In this document: in pieces, positions 1 through 10,312 of the stretch
Layout of the letters: every line of letters starts with the position of its first letter
How positions within the stretch are numbered: position 1 is the first letter of the stretch
DNA from: an uncultured beta proteobacterium
Lineage (GTDB): Bacteria; Pseudomonadota; Gammaproteobacteria; Burkholderiales; Burkholderiaceae
Reading direction: 5' to 3'
DNA: 57,466 nt
Assembly: GCA_903900805.1 (NCBI GenBank)
Contig: CAIUOP010000066.1
Span: 1 to 57,466, forward strand
The notes under the pieces: generated by a model
What the model was told of the DNA's origin: nothing
What the model saw: the letters and a program-made list of their open reading frames with translations, nothing else
The model's database searches: none
Program-made: the position numbers and the translations under genes

Positions 1-81
1 GCCATGATTAAGAAATTAAAAGTCTATGGCGACGCCAATCATCCGCATGCGGCTCAACAGCCAAAAGCGTTAGAGATTTAA
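1..81 (+). CDS. rplM: 50S ribosomal protein L13, C-terminal end (partial)
   Basis: The first 81 bases are an open frame of 26 codons plus TAA, cut by the window edge. The peptide has the basic run IKKLKVYGDANHPH and ends in QQPKALEI, which matches the C-terminus of bacterial ribosomal protein L13 as I know the family. L13 binds 23S rRNA in the large subunit. It lies 9 bp before rpsI, the usual two-gene rplM-rpsI operon, which supports the call more than the short peptide does alone. Confidence 0.9.
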   Translation, partial: AMIKKLKVYGDANHPHAAQQPKALEI

Positions 82-90
82 GGAAACCAA

Positions 91-492
91 ATGGCTATTA
101 ATTACGGAAATTGGAATTACGGTACGGGTCGCCGCAAGAGTTCTGTTGCGCGCGTGTTCATTAAATCTGGCAAGGGCGAAATTATCGTTAACGGTAAGCC
201 TATCGATACGTATTTTGCTCGTGAAACATCGCGCATGATTGCTCGTCAGCCTTTGGCTCTCACAGCCCACTTAACGACCTTTGACATCAAAGTAAACGTT
301 TCTGGTGGCGGTGAAACTGGTCAAGCTGGTGCGGTGCGCCATGGTGTTACTCGTGCTTTGATTGATTACGACAATACCTTGAAACCAACCCTGTCTAAAG
401 CAGGCTTGGTGACTCGTGATGCTCGTGAAGTTGAGCGTAAGAAGGTTGGTCTACACGGCGCGCGTCGTCGTAAGCAGTTTAGCAAGCGCTAA
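91..492 (+). CDS. rpsI: 30S ribosomal protein S9
   Basis: This 133-residue protein is ribosomal protein S9 of the small subunit, whose C-terminal tail reaches the P-site tRNA. Visible family features are the N-terminal [14 protein letters not shown] stretch, the central [15 protein letters not shown] segment and the very basic C-terminus ending [11 protein letters not shown], the tail expected to contact tRNA. Length fits the family (about 130). A ribosome-binding site AAGGAAA sits just before the ATG. It follows rplM by 9 bp and is followed by a strong intrinsic terminator, so rplM-rpsI forms a closed unit. Confidence 0.98.
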   Translation: MAINYGNWNYGTGRRKSSVARVFIKSGKGEIIVNGKPIDTYFARETSRMIARQPLALTAHLTTFDIKVNVSGGGETGQAGAVRHGVTRALIDYDNTLKPTLSKAGLVTRDAREVERKKVGLHGARRRKQFSKR

Positions 493-518
493 TTTCTTTC
501 GGTCACTGAAGTTTTTCG

Positions 519-548
519 AAAGGGTCGCGCAAGCGGCCCTTTTTGTTT
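519..548 (+). terminator. Intrinsic terminator after rpsI
   Basis: A GC-rich hairpin (AAAGGGTCGC, loop GCAA, GCGGCCCTT, with one G-T pair) is followed directly by a T-run. It lies 27 bp after the rpsI stop and before argC, so it should end the rplM-rpsI transcript. Confidence 0.85.
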
Positions 549-612
549 CTACAATTGAGGTATTGTGAAGTTTGTTTCAGGACTTTGCTTAGTTGGCATC
601 TTGGAGAAAGAC

Positions 613-1671
613 ATGATTAAGGTTGGCATTGTTGGTGGCACAGGATATACCGGGGTGGAATTGTTGCGTTTATTAGCGCAGCACCCCGAGGTACAGATTG
701 TGGCTATTACATCTCGCACAGAAGCTGGCACTCTAGTTGCTGAGATGTTTCCATCTTTGCGCGGTCGGGTTGATCTTAAATTCACCACGCCAGATGAAGC
801 CAAATTAAATGAATGCGATGTGGTGTTCTTTGCAACGCCACATGGTGTTGCTATGGCGCAAGCAAAAGAATTACTTGCGAACAATGTCAAGATTTTGGAT
901 TTAGCTGCTGACTTCAGATTAAAAGATGTGAAAGAGTTCGCCAAGTGGTACGGTATGGAGCATAGCTGTCCAGATATTCTGGCAGAAGCAGTTTATGGTT
1001 TGGCCGAAATTAACCGTGAAGCGATTAAGAAAGCGCGGGTAGTGGGTTTAGCGGGTTGCTATCCAACCTCTATACAGCTTGGTCTTGCGCCATTACTCTC
1101 CCCAACATCTACTGGTGGTAAGCAGTTGATTGATAGCACACATATTATTTCTGACTCAAAGTCTGGCACTTCAGGTGCTGGACGTAAGGCCGAGATTGGT
1201 ACCTTGCTAGCTGAAGCAAGTGATAACTTTAAAGCTTATAGCGTTAAAGGCCATCGTCATCTTCCAGAGATTGTGCAAGGCTTAAAAGCAATTGCTGGTC
1301 ATGATCAAATAGGGCTGACATTTGTGCCGCATCTGACGCCGATGGTGAGGGGGATTCATTCAACCTTGTATGTACGTTTGACCGAAGCTGGCAAAGATGT
1401 TGATTATCAAAAGCTGTATGAAAGCTTCTACAAAGATGAACCATTTGTGGATGTAATGCCTCCTGGCAGCCATCCAGAGACTCGTTCTGTGCGGGGTAGT
1501 AATGGCATTCGGATTGCCATTCATCGTCCCGATGGTGGAGATACTTTGGTCATTTTGGTGGTGGAAGACAATTTGGTGAAGGGTGCCTCGGGGCAAGGTG
1601 TTCAGTGTATGAACCTGATGTTTGGCCTACCTGAGACGACTGGCCTTACCCAGATTGCGGTTTCCCCATAA
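613..1671 (+). CDS. argC: N-acetyl-gamma-glutamyl-phosphate reductase
   Basis: ArgC is the NADPH-dependent third enzyme of arginine biosynthesis, turning N-acetylglutamyl phosphate into the semialdehyde in the cytoplasm. The 352-residue product opens with [14 protein letters not shown], a Rossmann nucleotide-binding start, and holds the catalytic cysteine in GCYPTS (Cys149). Later HRHLPEI and [12 protein letters not shown] are typical of the family. An upstream in-frame GTG at 565 would add 16 residues, but the ATG at 613 has a good GGAGAAAG ribosome-binding site and gives the family N-terminus, so I chose it. It stands alone behind the rpsI terminator. Confidence 0.96.
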   Translation: MIKVGIVGGTGYTGVELLRLLAQHPEVQIVAITSRTEAGTLVAEMFPSLRGRVDLKFTTPDEAKLNECDVVFFATPHGVAMAQAKELLANNVKILDLAADFRLKDVKEFAKWYGMEHSCPDILAEAVYGLAEINREAIKKARVVGLAGCYPTSIQLGLAPLLSPTSTGGKQLIDSTHIISDSKSGTSGAGRKAEIGTLLAEASDNFKAYSVKGHRHLPEIVQGLKAIAGHDQIGLTFVPHLTPMVRGIHSTLYVRLTEAGKDVDYQKLYESFYKDEPFVDVMPPGSHPETRSVRGSNGIRIAIHRPDGGDTLVILVVEDNLVKGASGQGVQCMNLMFGLPETTGLTQIAVSP

Positions 1672-1764
1672 CTAGGGGGTACTTTCATCCATTAATACCC
1701 CTTCAGCAAACTAAGCATTAAAAGCCTAGAATATAAGTATTGCCTTTTGAATTAGGAGTAAATC

Positions 1765-2139
1765 ATGACCCAATTAGCCACTCAACCCGCCCAAGATTTA
1801 GCAGAGCCACCAACTCCTTTGGTGTTCACGGATAGTGCTGCTGCAAAAGTAGCTGACCTGATTGCTGAAGAAGGCAACCCAGAGTTGAAGTTGCGCGTAT
1901 TCGTTCAAGGCGGCGGTTGCTCAGGCTTTCAGTATGGCTTCACATTTGATGATGCTGTAAATGAAGATGACACACTCTTTGAAAAGAACGGCGTTACTTT
2001 ATTAGTAGATTCAATGAGCTTCCAATATTTAGTTGGTGCTGAGATTGACTACAAAGAAGATATCAACGGTTCACAGTTCGTAATTAAGAATCCGAATGCA
2101 ACGACTACTTGTGGTTGTGGATCCTCTTTCTCCGCTTAA
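1765..2139 (+). CDS. erpA: Iron-sulfur cluster insertion protein ErpA (A-type carrier)
   Basis: ErpA is an A-type carrier that hands Fe-S clusters to target enzymes. The 124-residue protein has the three conserved cysteines of the family: Cys52 in [11 protein letters not shown] and Cys116/Cys118 in the CGCGSSF tail. The first 20 residues are a short variable extension before [14 protein letters not shown] precedes the ATG by 7 bases. A TATAAG box at 1732-1737 could be a -10 element but I see no good -35. It is convergent with anmK, only 18 bp apart. Confidence 0.95.
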   Translation: MTQLATQPAQDLAEPPTPLVFTDSAAAKVADLIAEEGNPELKLRVFVQGGGCSGFQYGFTFDDAVNEDDTLFEKNGVTLLVDSMSFQYLVGAEIDYKEDINGSQFVIKNPNATTTCGCGSSFSA

Positions 2140-2144
2140 AGAAT

Positions 2145-2161
2145 TTAACTTATATAGTTAA
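2145..2161. repeat. 17-bp palindrome between erpA and anmK 3' ends
   Basis: TTAACT-TATAT-AGTTAA is a perfect 6-5-6 inverted repeat, overlapping the anmK stop. It is AT-only apart from two bases and has no T-run, so it is at best a weak terminator. The same 6-5-6 layout recurs at 10238 and 24739. Confidence 0.4.
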
Positions 2162-3285
2162 GCAGGATAACAAGCGCCTAGAATTCTAGGACCCTTAGCA
2201 CCTGTGACGGCTGGCAAATTTGCTGGCCGTTTCTCTTTATGGGCCCAAGCAAGCCATGCAAAGGCTAAGCCTTCAACGAGTTGCGGGTCAATACCAGCAG
2301 AATCACTTGTAGTGATTTCTAGAGGCTGCTTAAAGAGATGCTGCGCTTTCACTTTGAGTAAGTTCATCAAGGCATTATTTCGGGCGCCACCTCCACAGAC
2401 AATCAGCTTCTGGGTTTGCGGAGCATGACGAGCTAAAGCCTCCAAGGCTGATTGCGCAGTGAGATGCAGTAAGGTGGCTTGTACATCTTTGGCTTGATGA
2501 TGATCTTTACCCATTTTTTCTTGTAACCAATTGAGATGAAAGTCGTCTCTGCCTGTGCTTTTCGGTGGCGTTTTTACAAAAAAAGAATCTGACAGCATCT
2601 TCTTCAGAAGTGCTTCATTTACCTTACCTTGTAGTGCCCAATTACCACTTTCATCAAAAGTATTTCCTTGATGCTTTGCAATCCAAGCATCCATCAACAT
2701 ATTTCCAGGGCCACAATCAAAACCTGAAACTACACCACTTATGGGTAGTAGCGTGAGGTTAGCAATGCCACCAATATTCAAAATTGCTAAATTTTCGGAG
2801 GATATAAATTGCTGCGCATGAAAAGCGGGGACTAAAGGCGCACCATGCCCACCAGCGGCGATATCACGACTTCTAAAATCGGCAACGACATCGATGCCCG
2901 TCTTTTCTGCCAAGAGAGCAGGATTGAGTGTTTGGTGCGTATAGGCCATATCACCAAGATGAGGTTGGTGGCGAATAGTCTGACCATGGGCGCCGATAGC
3001 GGCAATATCGGATGGCTGTAAGTTCATCTTCTTCAGCAATTGCATAGTGGCATCCGCATAAGCGAGCGCCAAGGCATTTCCAGCCTGCTTTTCTCGGTGC
3101 AGCTCATTTGCCCCTGGGGTTTGCAACTCAAATAGCGCTTCACGGAGCTCTGGAGAGAATGAGGCGCTCACTGCCGCTTGGGCACTCGTTTCCCCATTGG
3201 GTCCAATCTTGGCTAGAACGGCATCTATCCCATCTAGGCTGGTACCAGACATAAGGCCAATATAGAGGGAGTGTGGTTTGTTCAT
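2158..3285 (-). CDS. anmK: Anhydro-N-acetylmuramic acid kinase
   Basis: AnmK phosphorylates and opens 1,6-anhydro-MurNAc from cell-wall turnover to MurNAc-6-phosphate, using ATP in the cytoplasm. The 375-residue protein starts with the family motif GLMSGTSLDGID at residues 10-21, followed by GAHGQTIRHQP, LNIGGIANLT and the nucleotide-site GGGARN, all typical of the sugar kinase/actin fold. It is divergent from tyrS with 73 bp between them. The same window carries amgK and murU, which use the other branch of MurNAc recycling. Confidence 0.96.
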   Translation of the reverse strand: MNKPHSLYIGLMSGTSLDGIDAVLAKIGPNGETSAQAAVSASFSPELREALFELQTPGANELHREKQAGNALALAYADATMQLLKKMNLQPSDIAAIGAHGQTIRHQPHLGDMAYTHQTLNPALLAEKTGIDVVADFRSRDIAAGGHGAPLVPAFHAQQFISSENLAILNIGGIANLTLLPISGVVSGFDCGPGNMLMDAWIAKHQGNTFDESGNWALQGKVNEALLKKMLSDSFFVKTPPKSTGRDDFHLNWLQEKMGKDHHQAKDVQATLLHLTAQSALEALARHAPQTQKLIVCGGGARNNALMNLLKVKAQHLFKQPLEITTSDSAGIDPQLVEGLAFAWLAWAHKEKRPANLPAVTGAKGPRILGACYPA

Positions 3286-3358
3286 CTAATTCTCAGGAAT
3301 GCGACAATTATGCTTAACAATTTAAATACTCAATAACTGTATCAGCATCCGAATCGGT

Positions 3359-4591
3359 ATGACGGCTAAACCAGAACAAAAATATCCATTGACCCCTGAA
3401 GTCTTTGCAGCGCTTGAAGTTACTAAACGCGGCTGTGATGAGCTATTGGTTGAGGCTGATTGGGTTCAGAAATTAGCCCGCAGTCAAGCTACCAAGACTC
3501 CTTTGCGGATTAAGTTGGGTTTAGACCCTACTGCACCCGATATTCATCTGGGGCATACCGTTGTTCTGAATAAATTACGGCAGTTGCAAGATTTAGGTCA
3601 CACCGTGATTTTCTTGATTGGCGACTTCACCAGCATGATTGGTGATCCATCTGGTCGCAATGCTACACGTCCGCCATTGACTGCAGAAGAGATCGCTGTG
3701 AATGCAGAGACCTACTATCGTCAAGCAAGCATGGTACTTGATCCTGCTAAAACAGAAGTGCGTTACAACAGTGAGTGGTGTGATCCATTGGGCGCGCGCG
3801 GAATGATTCAACTTGCTGCGAAACATACTGTTGCCAGAATGCTAGAGCGTGATGACTTTACGAAGCGCTATCGTAATGGCGTACCAATCTCTATCCATGA
3901 ATTTTTATACCCACTCATGCAGGGTTATGACTCTGTAGCTCTGAAGAGTGATTTAGAGCTCGGCGGCACTGATCAAAAATTCAATCTTTTAGTTGGACGC
4001 GAACTCCAGCGTGAATATGGCCAAGAGCCCCAATGTATTTTGACTATGCCTTTGTTGGTTGGTTTGGATGGTGTTGAGAAAATGAGTAAGTCCAAAGGAA
4101 ATTACATTGGCATAAGTGAGCCTGCTGGCGAGATGTTTGGAAAACTCCTGAGTATTTCTGATGACTTAATGTGGGATTACTTTACCTTGTTGTCATTCCG
4201 TCCAATGTCCGAAATTGATTTGATGAAACAAGAAGTTACTGCCGGACGCAATCCAAAAGATTGCAAAGTGTTACTTGCGCAAGAAATCGTAGCTCGTTTT
4301 CACTCTCAAGCTGCCGCTGAAAAAGCTTTAGAAGATTTTAATCATCGGGCCAAGGGTGGCGTACCTGATGAGATTCCGGAGATAAATCTCTCTGGTGCTC
4401 CGATGGTGGTTGCTAACCTTCTGAAGGCTGCAGGATTAGCCCCATCTACATCAGAAGCCAACCGCAACATCGAGCAAAACGGCGTGAAAATTAATGGTGA
4501 AACTATTGTCGATAAGCAGACAAAGATTGAGGCTGGAACGTATGTTGTGCAAGTAGGAAAACGCAAGTTTGCGAAAGTAATACTTACTTAA
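3359..4591 (+). CDS. tyrS: Tyrosyl-tRNA synthetase
   Basis: TyrS charges tRNA-Tyr. This class I synthetase of 410 residues has the HIGH-type signature as HLGH at 63-66 (in [15 protein letters not shown]), the KMSKS loop at 241-245 and a C-terminal S4 RNA-binding domain beginning near [10 protein letters not shown]. Length and signatures fit the longer bacterial TyrZ-like subtype. The ATG is adopted although the upstream ribosome-binding site is weak. The stop codon abuts the start of the next gene. Confidence 0.97.
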   Translation: MTAKPEQKYPLTPEVFAALEVTKRGCDELLVEADWVQKLARSQATKTPLRIKLGLDPTAPDIHLGHTVVLNKLRQLQDLGHTVIFLIGDFTSMIGDPSGRNATRPPLTAEEIAVNAETYYRQASMVLDPAKTEVRYNSEWCDPLGARGMIQLAAKHTVARMLERDDFTKRYRNGVPISIHEFLYPLMQGYDSVALKSDLELGGTDQKFNLLVGRELQREYGQEPQCILTMPLLVGLDGVEKMSKSKGNYIGISEPAGEMFGKLLSISDDLMWDYFTLLSFRPMSEIDLMKQEVTAGRNPKDCKVLLAQEIVARFHSQAAAEKALEDFNHRAKGGVPDEIPEINLSGAPMVVANLLKAAGLAPSTSEANRNIEQNGVKINGETIVDKQTKIEAGTYVVQVGKRKFAKVILT

Positions 4592-4978
4592 ATGACATTG
4601 GATATGAGTGATAAAAAAAGCATTGAACTAGAGGCTGAAAATTTAGAGCGACTTTCAGTGAGGTTAATTCAAGATAAAAACTGGGAAGCTTTAGAAAAAA
4701 TGCTTGCCCCAGGTTGTCAGTTTGTCAGTTCGCAAGGCTCATGCGATAAAGAAAGTGCAATGCGCCTAATGAAAGAAATGCACCTTGGGCCTGTTCAATT
4801 TAAGGACTTCAAGGTAACGCAGGCCGATGACAATCTGATAGTGAGTTTCTGGATTGCAGCTTTAGAGTATCGAGATGGTAAAGAGTTATCGCCAGAGTAT
4901 TCTCCACGCCTAAGTGTTTGGAAAAAACTTGATAGCCAGTGGCAATGTATTGCCTACGCTGATCTGATTACTAGCTAA
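4592..4978 (+). CDS. NTF2-like / DUF4440 family protein
   Basis: A 128-residue soluble protein with the NTF2-like fold pattern: an N-terminal helix (ENLERLSVRLIQDKNWEALEKMLAPGCQFVSSQG), then alternating strands ending in RLSVWKKLDSQWQCIAYAD, which resembles DUF4440/SnoaL-like proteins. Function is unknown. It starts directly at the tyrS stop, so it is probably translated from the tyrS message; an internal ATG at 4604 is an alternative start. Its 3' end is 1 bp from the convergent ruvB stop. Confidence 0.75.
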   Translation: MTLDMSDKKSIELEAENLERLSVRLIQDKNWEALEKMLAPGCQFVSSQGSCDKESAMRLMKEMHLGPVQFKDFKVTQADDNLIVSFWIAALEYRDGKELSPEYSPRLSVWKKLDSQWQCIAYADLITS

Positions 4979-4979
4979 T

Positions 4980-6050
4980 TTATAAGTCTAAGCTGGTATT
5001 ACCACTTGGTGGCGTCAAACCAAAATGCTCATAAGCCTGACGAGTTGCTACCCGGCCTCTTGAAGTTCTTTGTAGGTAACCTTGTTGAATAAGGTAAGGC
5101 TCTAAGACATCCTCAATAGTGTCTCGCTCTTCACCAATGGCTGCAGCTAAGTTATCAATTCCAACAGGGCCACCATCAAATTTGTGCAAAATGGCTTCAA
5201 GTAACTTTCTATCCATGACATCAAAACCACTTGGATCTACATCTAACATCTTTAATGCAGCATCAGCCATAGCTTTGGTAATAGTGCCAGTACCTTTCAC
5301 TTCTGCATAGTCACGTACACGACGTAATAAGCGATTTGCAATACGCGGGGTACCACGCGCACGCTTTGCAATTTCTATAGCGCCTTCAGGATCGATATCT
5401 GCTTTTAATAGGCTAGCTGAGCGATTGATGATTCTGGTGAGCTCTTCAGTGGTATAGAACTCCAGTCTTGCCACAATACCAAAGCGGTCACGCAATGGAT
5501 TGGTGAGCATGCCAGCACGCGTTGTTGCGCCAATTAGCGTAAACGGTTTGAGGTCAATCTTGACACTGCGGGCTGCAGGCCCTTCACCAATCATGATGTC
5601 AAGGCTGTAGTCTTCTAAGGCAGGGTAGAGAATTTCTTCTACAACGGGAGAAAGACGATGGATCTCATCGATGAAGAGCACATCATTAGTCTCTAAATTA
5701 GTCAGCAATGCAGCGAGGTCACCAGGTCTATCAAGGACCGGGCCACTGGTTTGACGTAAGTTCACACCAAGCTCTCGCGCAATAATGTGTGCCAGCGTAG
5801 TCTTTCCAAGCCCAGGGGGGCCAAAAAGGAGAACATGATCTAGTGCTTCTTGCCGTGCTCTGGTGGCGCTGATGAAAATTTCTAGTTGCGCTCTTGCCTT
5901 CGTTTGACCAACATACTCATCGAGCTGTTTAGGGCGAAGTGCTCTTTCAAAGATGGCTTCAGAATTGCCTACTCCTCCACTCACGATGCGGTCATTACCT
6001 TCTGGTAAATCTTCAGGAGTAGCGCTTAGGTCGTCGGTATGAATTGCCAT
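4980..6050 (-). CDS. ruvB: Holliday junction branch migration ATPase RuvB
   Basis: RuvB is the hexameric motor that, with RuvA, drives branch migration of Holliday junctions. The 356-residue protein has Walker A GPPGLGKT at 77-84, Walker B with DE at 128-129 (LFIDEIHR), sensor 1 in GATTRAGML, the arginine-finger region and a C-terminal winged helix ([17 protein letters not shown]). Last gene of the minus-strand run dusB-fis-purH-ruvC-ruvA-ruvB, 26 bp after ruvA. Confidence 0.98.
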   Translation of the reverse strand: MAIHTDDLSATPEDLPEGNDRIVSGGVGNSEAIFERALRPKQLDEYVGQTKARAQLEIFISATRARQEALDHVLLFGPPGLGKTTLAHIIARELGVNLRQTSGPVLDRPGDLAALLTNLETNDVLFIDEIHRLSPVVEEILYPALEDYSLDIMIGEGPAARSVKIDLKPFTLIGATTRAGMLTNPLRDRFGIVARLEFYTTEELTRIINRSASLLKADIDPEGAIEIAKRARGTPRIANRLLRRVRDYAEVKGTGTITKAMADAALKMLDVDPSGFDVMDRKLLEAILHKFDGGPVGIDNLAAAIGEERDTIEDVLEPYLIQQGYLQRTSRGRVATRQAYEHFGLTPPSGNTSLDL

Positions 6051-6076
6051 ACTGCAAGTGTAGTGGTGTTCTCTAC

Positions 6077-6661
6077 TTAGGGCTTAGATAGATACTTCAA
6101 GCCCATCCGAATGCCATCAGAGACCGAGGTGTCTGGAGGGATTTGTTTAAGGGCTAAGAGGGCTTCTTTTTCTGAATAGCCTAGAGCCAAGAGGGCTTGT
6201 AATACCTCGCTACTTGCTGCAATAGCTTGAGGCTTGCCACTGGCAGTGATGCCAAGATCCGGAGCTAACTTACCTTTGAGCTCGAGACAGAGACGCTCAG
6301 CAGTTTTCTTACCAATACCAGGCACTTGGGTTAGGCGACTAGATTCCTGCAGGGCAATTGATTGAGCCAATTCATGAACACTCATGCCAGATAGAACCGC
6401 TAATGCAGTTCTCGATCCAACGCCGCTAATCTTAATCAGTTGTCTAAAGGCTTCGCGCTCAGTCTCAGTGGCAAAGCCAAAAAGCTGTTGCGCATCCTCG
6501 CGAACTTGGAAGTGGGTCAGGAGGGTAATTTTTTGACCCGCTTGCGGTAATTGGTACAAGGTGCTCATTGGCACATCCACTTCATATCCAATCCCTTGGC
6601 AATCAACTAAGAGTCGAGGGGGGTGAACTGAAACGAGGATTCCTTGAATGCGACCAATCAT
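6077..6661 (-). CDS. ruvA: Holliday junction DNA helicase subunit RuvA
   Basis: RuvA binds four-way junctions as a tetramer and loads RuvB. The 194-residue protein starts MIGRIQGIL, has two helix-hairpin-helix motifs ([16 protein letters not shown] and [15 protein letters not shown]) and a C-terminal domain ([16 protein letters not shown]) that contacts RuvB. Length and domain order are normal. It lies between ruvC (29 bp) and ruvB (26 bp) in one transcription unit. Confidence 0.97.
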   Translation of the reverse strand: MIGRIQGILVSVHPPRLLVDCQGIGYEVDVPMSTLYQLPQAGQKITLLTHFQVREDAQQLFGFATETEREAFRQLIKISGVGSRTALAVLSGMSVHELAQSIALQESSRLTQVPGIGKKTAERLCLELKGKLAPDLGITASGKPQAIAASSEVLQALLALGYSEKEALLALKQIPPDTSVSDGIRMGLKYLSKP

Positions 6662-6690
6662 ATAAAGATCTTAACCTGTGATGTGTATTT

Positions 6691-7209
6691 TTACTTGCTA
6701 CGTTTCTTGGGAGCCAACGCTGCGCTAATAGCTTTCGGAATTTGGGCATGATGAGCAGCGCAGATAGCGACTCCTAAAGCATCTGAGGCATCTGGCCCTG
6801 GGGCACGATTGAGTTTTAGTAAGCGTTTAACCATTTCTTGTACTTGGGGCTTGGCAGCACGGCCTGTACCCACAATTGCTTGCTTTACCCTTAAAGCGCT
6901 GTATTCGGCAACGGGTAGTTTTGTAGATACTAGCGCGGCAATCACTGCACCTCTAGCTTGTCCGAGCATTAAGGTCGAGCGCGGATTGACGTTCAAGAAA
7001 ACTTCTTCAATCGCAGCAGACTCTGGTTTGTAGGTATCTAACACTTCCTTTACACCGGCATAGAGAGCACCTAAGCGCTCTGGCAAACCTTTGGCTGGAT
7101 CTCCGCTTTCAATTGTCCCAGAGGCGACATAAGTGAGTTTTTGGCCATCAACATCAATGACACCAAAGCCAGTGGTACGTAAACCTGGGTCGATTCCAAT
7201 CCAGCGCAT
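6691..7209 (-). CDS. ruvC: Crossover junction endodeoxyribonuclease RuvC
   Basis: RuvC cuts Holliday junctions symmetrically after RuvAB migration. The 172-residue product carries the acidic active site of the family: Asp7 in [12 protein letters not shown], a glutamate pair at 68/69 in AAIEEVF, and Asp140 and Asp143 in [11 protein letters not shown]. Its tail is lysine/arginine rich (APKKRSK). It follows purH by 36 bp. Confidence 0.97.
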   Translation of the reverse strand: MRWIGIDPGLRTTGFGVIDVDGQKLTYVASGTIESGDPAKGLPERLGALYAGVKEVLDTYKPESAAIEEVFLNVNPRSTLMLGQARGAVIAALVSTKLPVAEYSALRVKQAIVGTGRAAKPQVQEMVKRLLKLNRAPGPDASDALGVAICAAHHAQIPKAISAALAPKKRSK

Positions 7210-7245
7210 GGGAGCTCAATATTTCCTAATCTTTTCTTCTATTGC

Positions 7246-8826
7246 TTAGTGACGAAAGTGACGCGTGCCAGTAAAGACCATTGCAATACCGTGCTCATTA
7301 GCTGCTGTGATGATTTCATCATCGCGCATACTACCACCCGGTTGAATTGCACAGCTTGCACCGCCATTGACAACAACATCCAAGCCATCACGAAATGGGA
7401 AGAAAGCATCACTTGCAACTGCTGAACCCTGCAGGCTTAAGCCAGCATTTTCAGCTTTAATACTAGCCATACGTGCAGAGTCAACCCGACTCATTTGGCC
7501 AGCCCCAATGCCTAGGGTCATGCCATTAGCGCAATACACGATCGCATTGGATTTCACAAATTTCGCAACACGCCAAGCGAACATCATATCGTTCATTTCG
7601 CTTGGGGTAGGCTGCCTTTTGCTCACAACGCGCATCTCACTTTGAAGAACATTTTTAGCATCAGGCGATTGCACAAGCAAGCCACCACCAACGCGTTTGA
7701 AATCAAAAGCATTAAATGCAGAGCCTAATGGGATTTCTAAAAAGCGCACATTTTGTTTTGTTGCAAATATAGCTTTTGCTTCATCACTAAAGCTTGGAGC
7801 AATCAATACCTCCACGAATTGTTTAGAGATGGCTTCTGCAGTAACGCCATCGCACGGGACATTGAAGGCAATGATGCCGCCAAAGGCAGAACTTGGATCC
7901 GTTTTGAAAGCCTTCTGGTAAGCCTCCAGGGGATTGGCGCCAACAGCTACGCCACAAGGGTTAGCGTGTTTGATGATGACGCAGGCTGCAGCTCCATTAG
8001 TATTGCCCGCAAAACTCTTAACGCATTCCCAGGCAGAGTCAGCATCAGCAATATTGTTATAAGAAAGCTCTTTGCCTTGCAGTTGTTTGTAATTGGCGAG
8101 CGCCCCATCTACTGGGTAAATATCTTTATAGAATGCTGCAGATTGATGTGGGTTCTCACCGTAACGCATCTCTTGAACTTTTTCAAAGGCAAGGTGTAGA
8201 GTCTCTGGATAAATAGAACGGGTTTTATGATCCAAGTCATCGCCTAATGCAAAAAGATAGTTAGCAATTGCACCATCATATTGCGCAGTATGTGCAAAAA
8301 CCTTTTTTGCTAAAGCTAAATTGGTTTTGTATGAAACAGTATTTTTATTGGCTTTCATCTCCGCTAATACTGGCGCGTAATCTTCAGGAGAAATTAAGAC
8401 AGTTACATCTTGATGATTTTTAGCAGCAGCACGCAACATCGCTGGGCCACCGATATCAATGTTCTCCACCGCATCTTCAAAGGAACATTTTTCTTTGGCA
8501 ACCGTTTCATTAAAAGGGTAAAGATTGATGACCAACATATCGATCGTATCGATGCCATGTTCTTTAAGCGCTGCCATATGTTCAGGGGAGTCCCTGCGCG
8601 CTAATAATCCACCATGAACCATCGGGTGAAGTGTCTTCACTCGGCCATCTAACATCTCTGGAAACTTAGTCAAAGAAGAAACTTCCACCACTGGTAGATT
8701 ATGCTCAGCCAACAGTTTTGCAGTGCCGCCAGTAGAAATTAACTTAATGCCTTGCTCATGAAGAGCTTTAGCAAAAGATACAATGCCATTTTTATCGGAG
8801 ACGGAGAGTAGGGCTGTACGAATCAT
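7246..8826 (-). CDS. purH: Bifunctional AICAR transformylase / IMP cyclohydrolase
   Basis: PurH performs the last two steps of purine synthesis, formylating AICAR with 10-formyl-THF and closing the ring to IMP. The N-terminal MGS-like cyclohydrolase domain ([33 protein letters not shown]) is followed by the transformylase domain ([42 protein letters not shown]). I chose the ATG at 8826 (526 residues), as the family starts MIRTAL; an upstream GTG at 8835 would add three residues. It sits between fis and ruvC on the minus strand. Confidence 0.97.
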   Translation of the reverse strand: MIRTALLSVSDKNGIVSFAKALHEQGIKLISTGGTAKLLAEHNLPVVEVSSLTKFPEMLDGRVKTLHPMVHGGLLARRDSPEHMAALKEHGIDTIDMLVINLYPFNETVAKEKCSFEDAVENIDIGGPAMLRAAAKNHQDVTVLISPEDYAPVLAEMKANKNTVSYKTNLALAKKVFAHTAQYDGAIANYLFALGDDLDHKTRSIYPETLHLAFEKVQEMRYGENPHQSAAFYKDIYPVDGALANYKQLQGKELSYNNIADADSAWECVKSFAGNTNGAAACVIIKHANPCGVAVGANPLEAYQKAFKTDPSSAFGGIIAFNVPCDGVTAEAISKQFVEVLIAPSFSDEAKAIFATKQNVRFLEIPLGSAFNAFDFKRVGGGLLVQSPDAKNVLQSEMRVVSKRQPTPSEMNDMMFAWRVAKFVKSNAIVYCANGMTLGIGAGQMSRVDSARMASIKAENAGLSLQGSAVASDAFFPFRDGLDVVVNGGASCAIQPGGSMRDDEIITAANEHGIAMVFTGTRHFRH

Positions 8827-8872
8827 ATTTTTCACAAGGATCTTATTAGTGAATGGCGTGGTGATAGATGGC

Positions 8873-9112
8873 TTATTTCAGTAGTTGGTGTTCGACCAGC
8901 TTCTTATGTAAGGTATTGCGATTAATGCCAAGGTATTGAGCTGCTAAAGATTGATTTTGTTTGGCATGCTGCATGACGAGCTCTAGCATCGGCTTCTCAA
9001 CCACAGCCAATACCATTTGGTAGATATCTGTCGGAGGCGTGCTTTTGAGGTCATTTAGATAACTCTGTAGCTGGGTTTCAATGCACTCAGTAATGGGATG
9101 TTTATTGGTCAT
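8873..9112 (-). CDS. fis: Fis family DNA-binding protein
   Basis: A 79-residue Fis-type protein. The C-terminal half carries the Fis helix-turn-helix ([22 protein letters not shown]); the N-terminal half is a short dimerisation region. It is shorter than the 98-residue E. coli Fis, lacking most of the flexible N-terminal beta-hairpin, which is usual in betaproteobacteria. In E. coli fis is cotranscribed with dusB, and the same pair occurs here with 41 bp between them. A role as nucleoid or promoter regulator is inferred from the family. Confidence 0.93.
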   Translation of the reverse strand: MTNKHPITECIETQLQSYLNDLKSTPPTDIYQMVLAVVEKPMLELVMQHAKQNQSLAAQYLGINRNTLHKKLVEHQLLK

Positions 9113-9153
9113 AATTTAGAAAAATACTGAAAACGAAAATAATTAAGATACAA

Positions 9154-10170
9154 CTAAGCTGCTTCTAAGAAAAGTAAATGGTCTGAATAAGATTTCATCT
9201 CATCAAAATAATCATTGACCATTTGTAATTGAGTTTTGCAATCATCAGCGGTATTCATGCGTTGACGAAATGCATGCGAATCACGTAAACCCTTGCAATA
9301 CCAGCCAATATGTTTACGAGCTGTGCGTAGGCCAATGTATTCGCCATAAAACTCATAGTGGTCAAGTAGATGAGCATTCATGATGGCCTGAATCTCATTG
9401 ATTTCAGGGGTGGGTAACTTACCACCAGTTTCCAGGTAATGATTAATCTCTCGGAATATCCATGGGCGTCCTTGAGCGGCGCGACCGATCATGATGGCGT
9501 CAGCACCAGTAATTTTTAAAATGGCTTTTGCTTTTTCTGGACTATTGATATCACCATTAGCAACTACGGGAATACTCACACTATTTTTTACGGCAGTAAT
9601 CGTCTCATATTCAGCCTCGCCGTGATATAGATCGGCTTTAGTGCGACCATGAACAGTCAGCATTGAGATGCCTGAGTTTTCTGCAAGATGTGCAATTTCG
9701 ATTGCATTCTTATTTTCGCGATCCCAGCCCGTACGAATTTTCAGTGTCACTGGAACAGCATCAGGACCAACCCCTACAGCCTGGACTACCGCTTCGAGAA
9801 TACGTTGGACTAGAGGTTCATCGCGTAATAGAGCTGATCCTGCAGCAACGTTACACACCTTTTTCGCTGGGCAGCCCATATTGATATCAATAATTTGTGC
9901 ACCGTGGTCTACATTCATTTTCGCTGCTACAGCCATCATGACAGGATCTGCGCCTGCGATTTGCACAGCGATTGGTTTAAATTCACCAACATGGTTAGCA
10001 CGACGCTGAGTCTTTTCGCTTTTCCAAAGCAGGGCATTGGAGGCCACCATTTCTGAGACGGCATAGCCGGCACCTAATTTCTTGCAAAGCTGCCTAAATG
10101 GACGGTCAGTAACTCCAGCCATGGGAGCTACAAACAGTCTATTTGCAAGGAGGTGAGGACCGATCTTCAT
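9154..10170 (-). CDS. dusB: tRNA-dihydrouridine synthase B
   Basis: DusB is a flavin enzyme that reduces specific uridines in the tRNA D-loop. The 338-residue protein has the TIM-barrel start LFVAPMAGVTDRPFR, the catalytic cysteine Cys100 in INMGCPAKKV, the FMN-binding VVANGDI and GRAAQGRPW segments, and a C-terminal helical tRNA-binding domain. It is the first gene of dusB-fis-purH-ruvCAB. The 142 bp upstream probably holds the operon promoter, but I found no convincing -35/-10 pair there. Confidence 0.96.
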   Translation of the reverse strand: MKIGPHLLANRLFVAPMAGVTDRPFRQLCKKLGAGYAVSEMVASNALLWKSEKTQRRANHVGEFKPIAVQIAGADPVMMAVAAKMNVDHGAQIIDINMGCPAKKVCNVAAGSALLRDEPLVQRILEAVVQAVGVGPDAVPVTLKIRTGWDRENKNAIEIAHLAENSGISMLTVHGRTKADLYHGEAEYETITAVKNSVSIPVVANGDINSPEKAKAILKITGADAIMIGRAAQGRPWIFREINHYLETGGKLPTPEINEIQAIMNAHLLDHYEFYGEYIGLRTARKHIGWYCKGLRDSHAFRQRMNTADDCKTQLQMVNDYFDEMKSYSDHLLFLEAA

Positions 10171-10237
10171 TTATTTTGCTTGGTGTAGTCAGAGTCTTGC
10201 GGGAAGCATCACACTTTAGCACAAAGAGGTCTAAATA

Positions 10238-10254
10238 TGCCTATTTTTTAGGCA
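10238..10254. repeat. 17-bp palindrome between ubiH-like gene and dusB
   Basis: TGCCTA-TTTTT-TAGGCA is a perfect 6-5-6 inverted repeat in the 142-bp gap between the end of the monooxygenase gene and the dusB start, both on the minus strand. It could be a weak terminator for the upstream gene or an operator for dusB-fis; the sequence does not decide. Confidence 0.4.
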
Positions 10255-10312
10255 GACTATTTATTTCAACCCAAATTACTTTGGCATCAATTCAGAGGCT
10301 GATTAGGGATCC

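Noticed and set aside
1675..1701. GGGGTA / TACCCC hairpin after argC as a terminator
   Set aside because: The stem is only 6 bp with a 14-base loop and no T-run follows.
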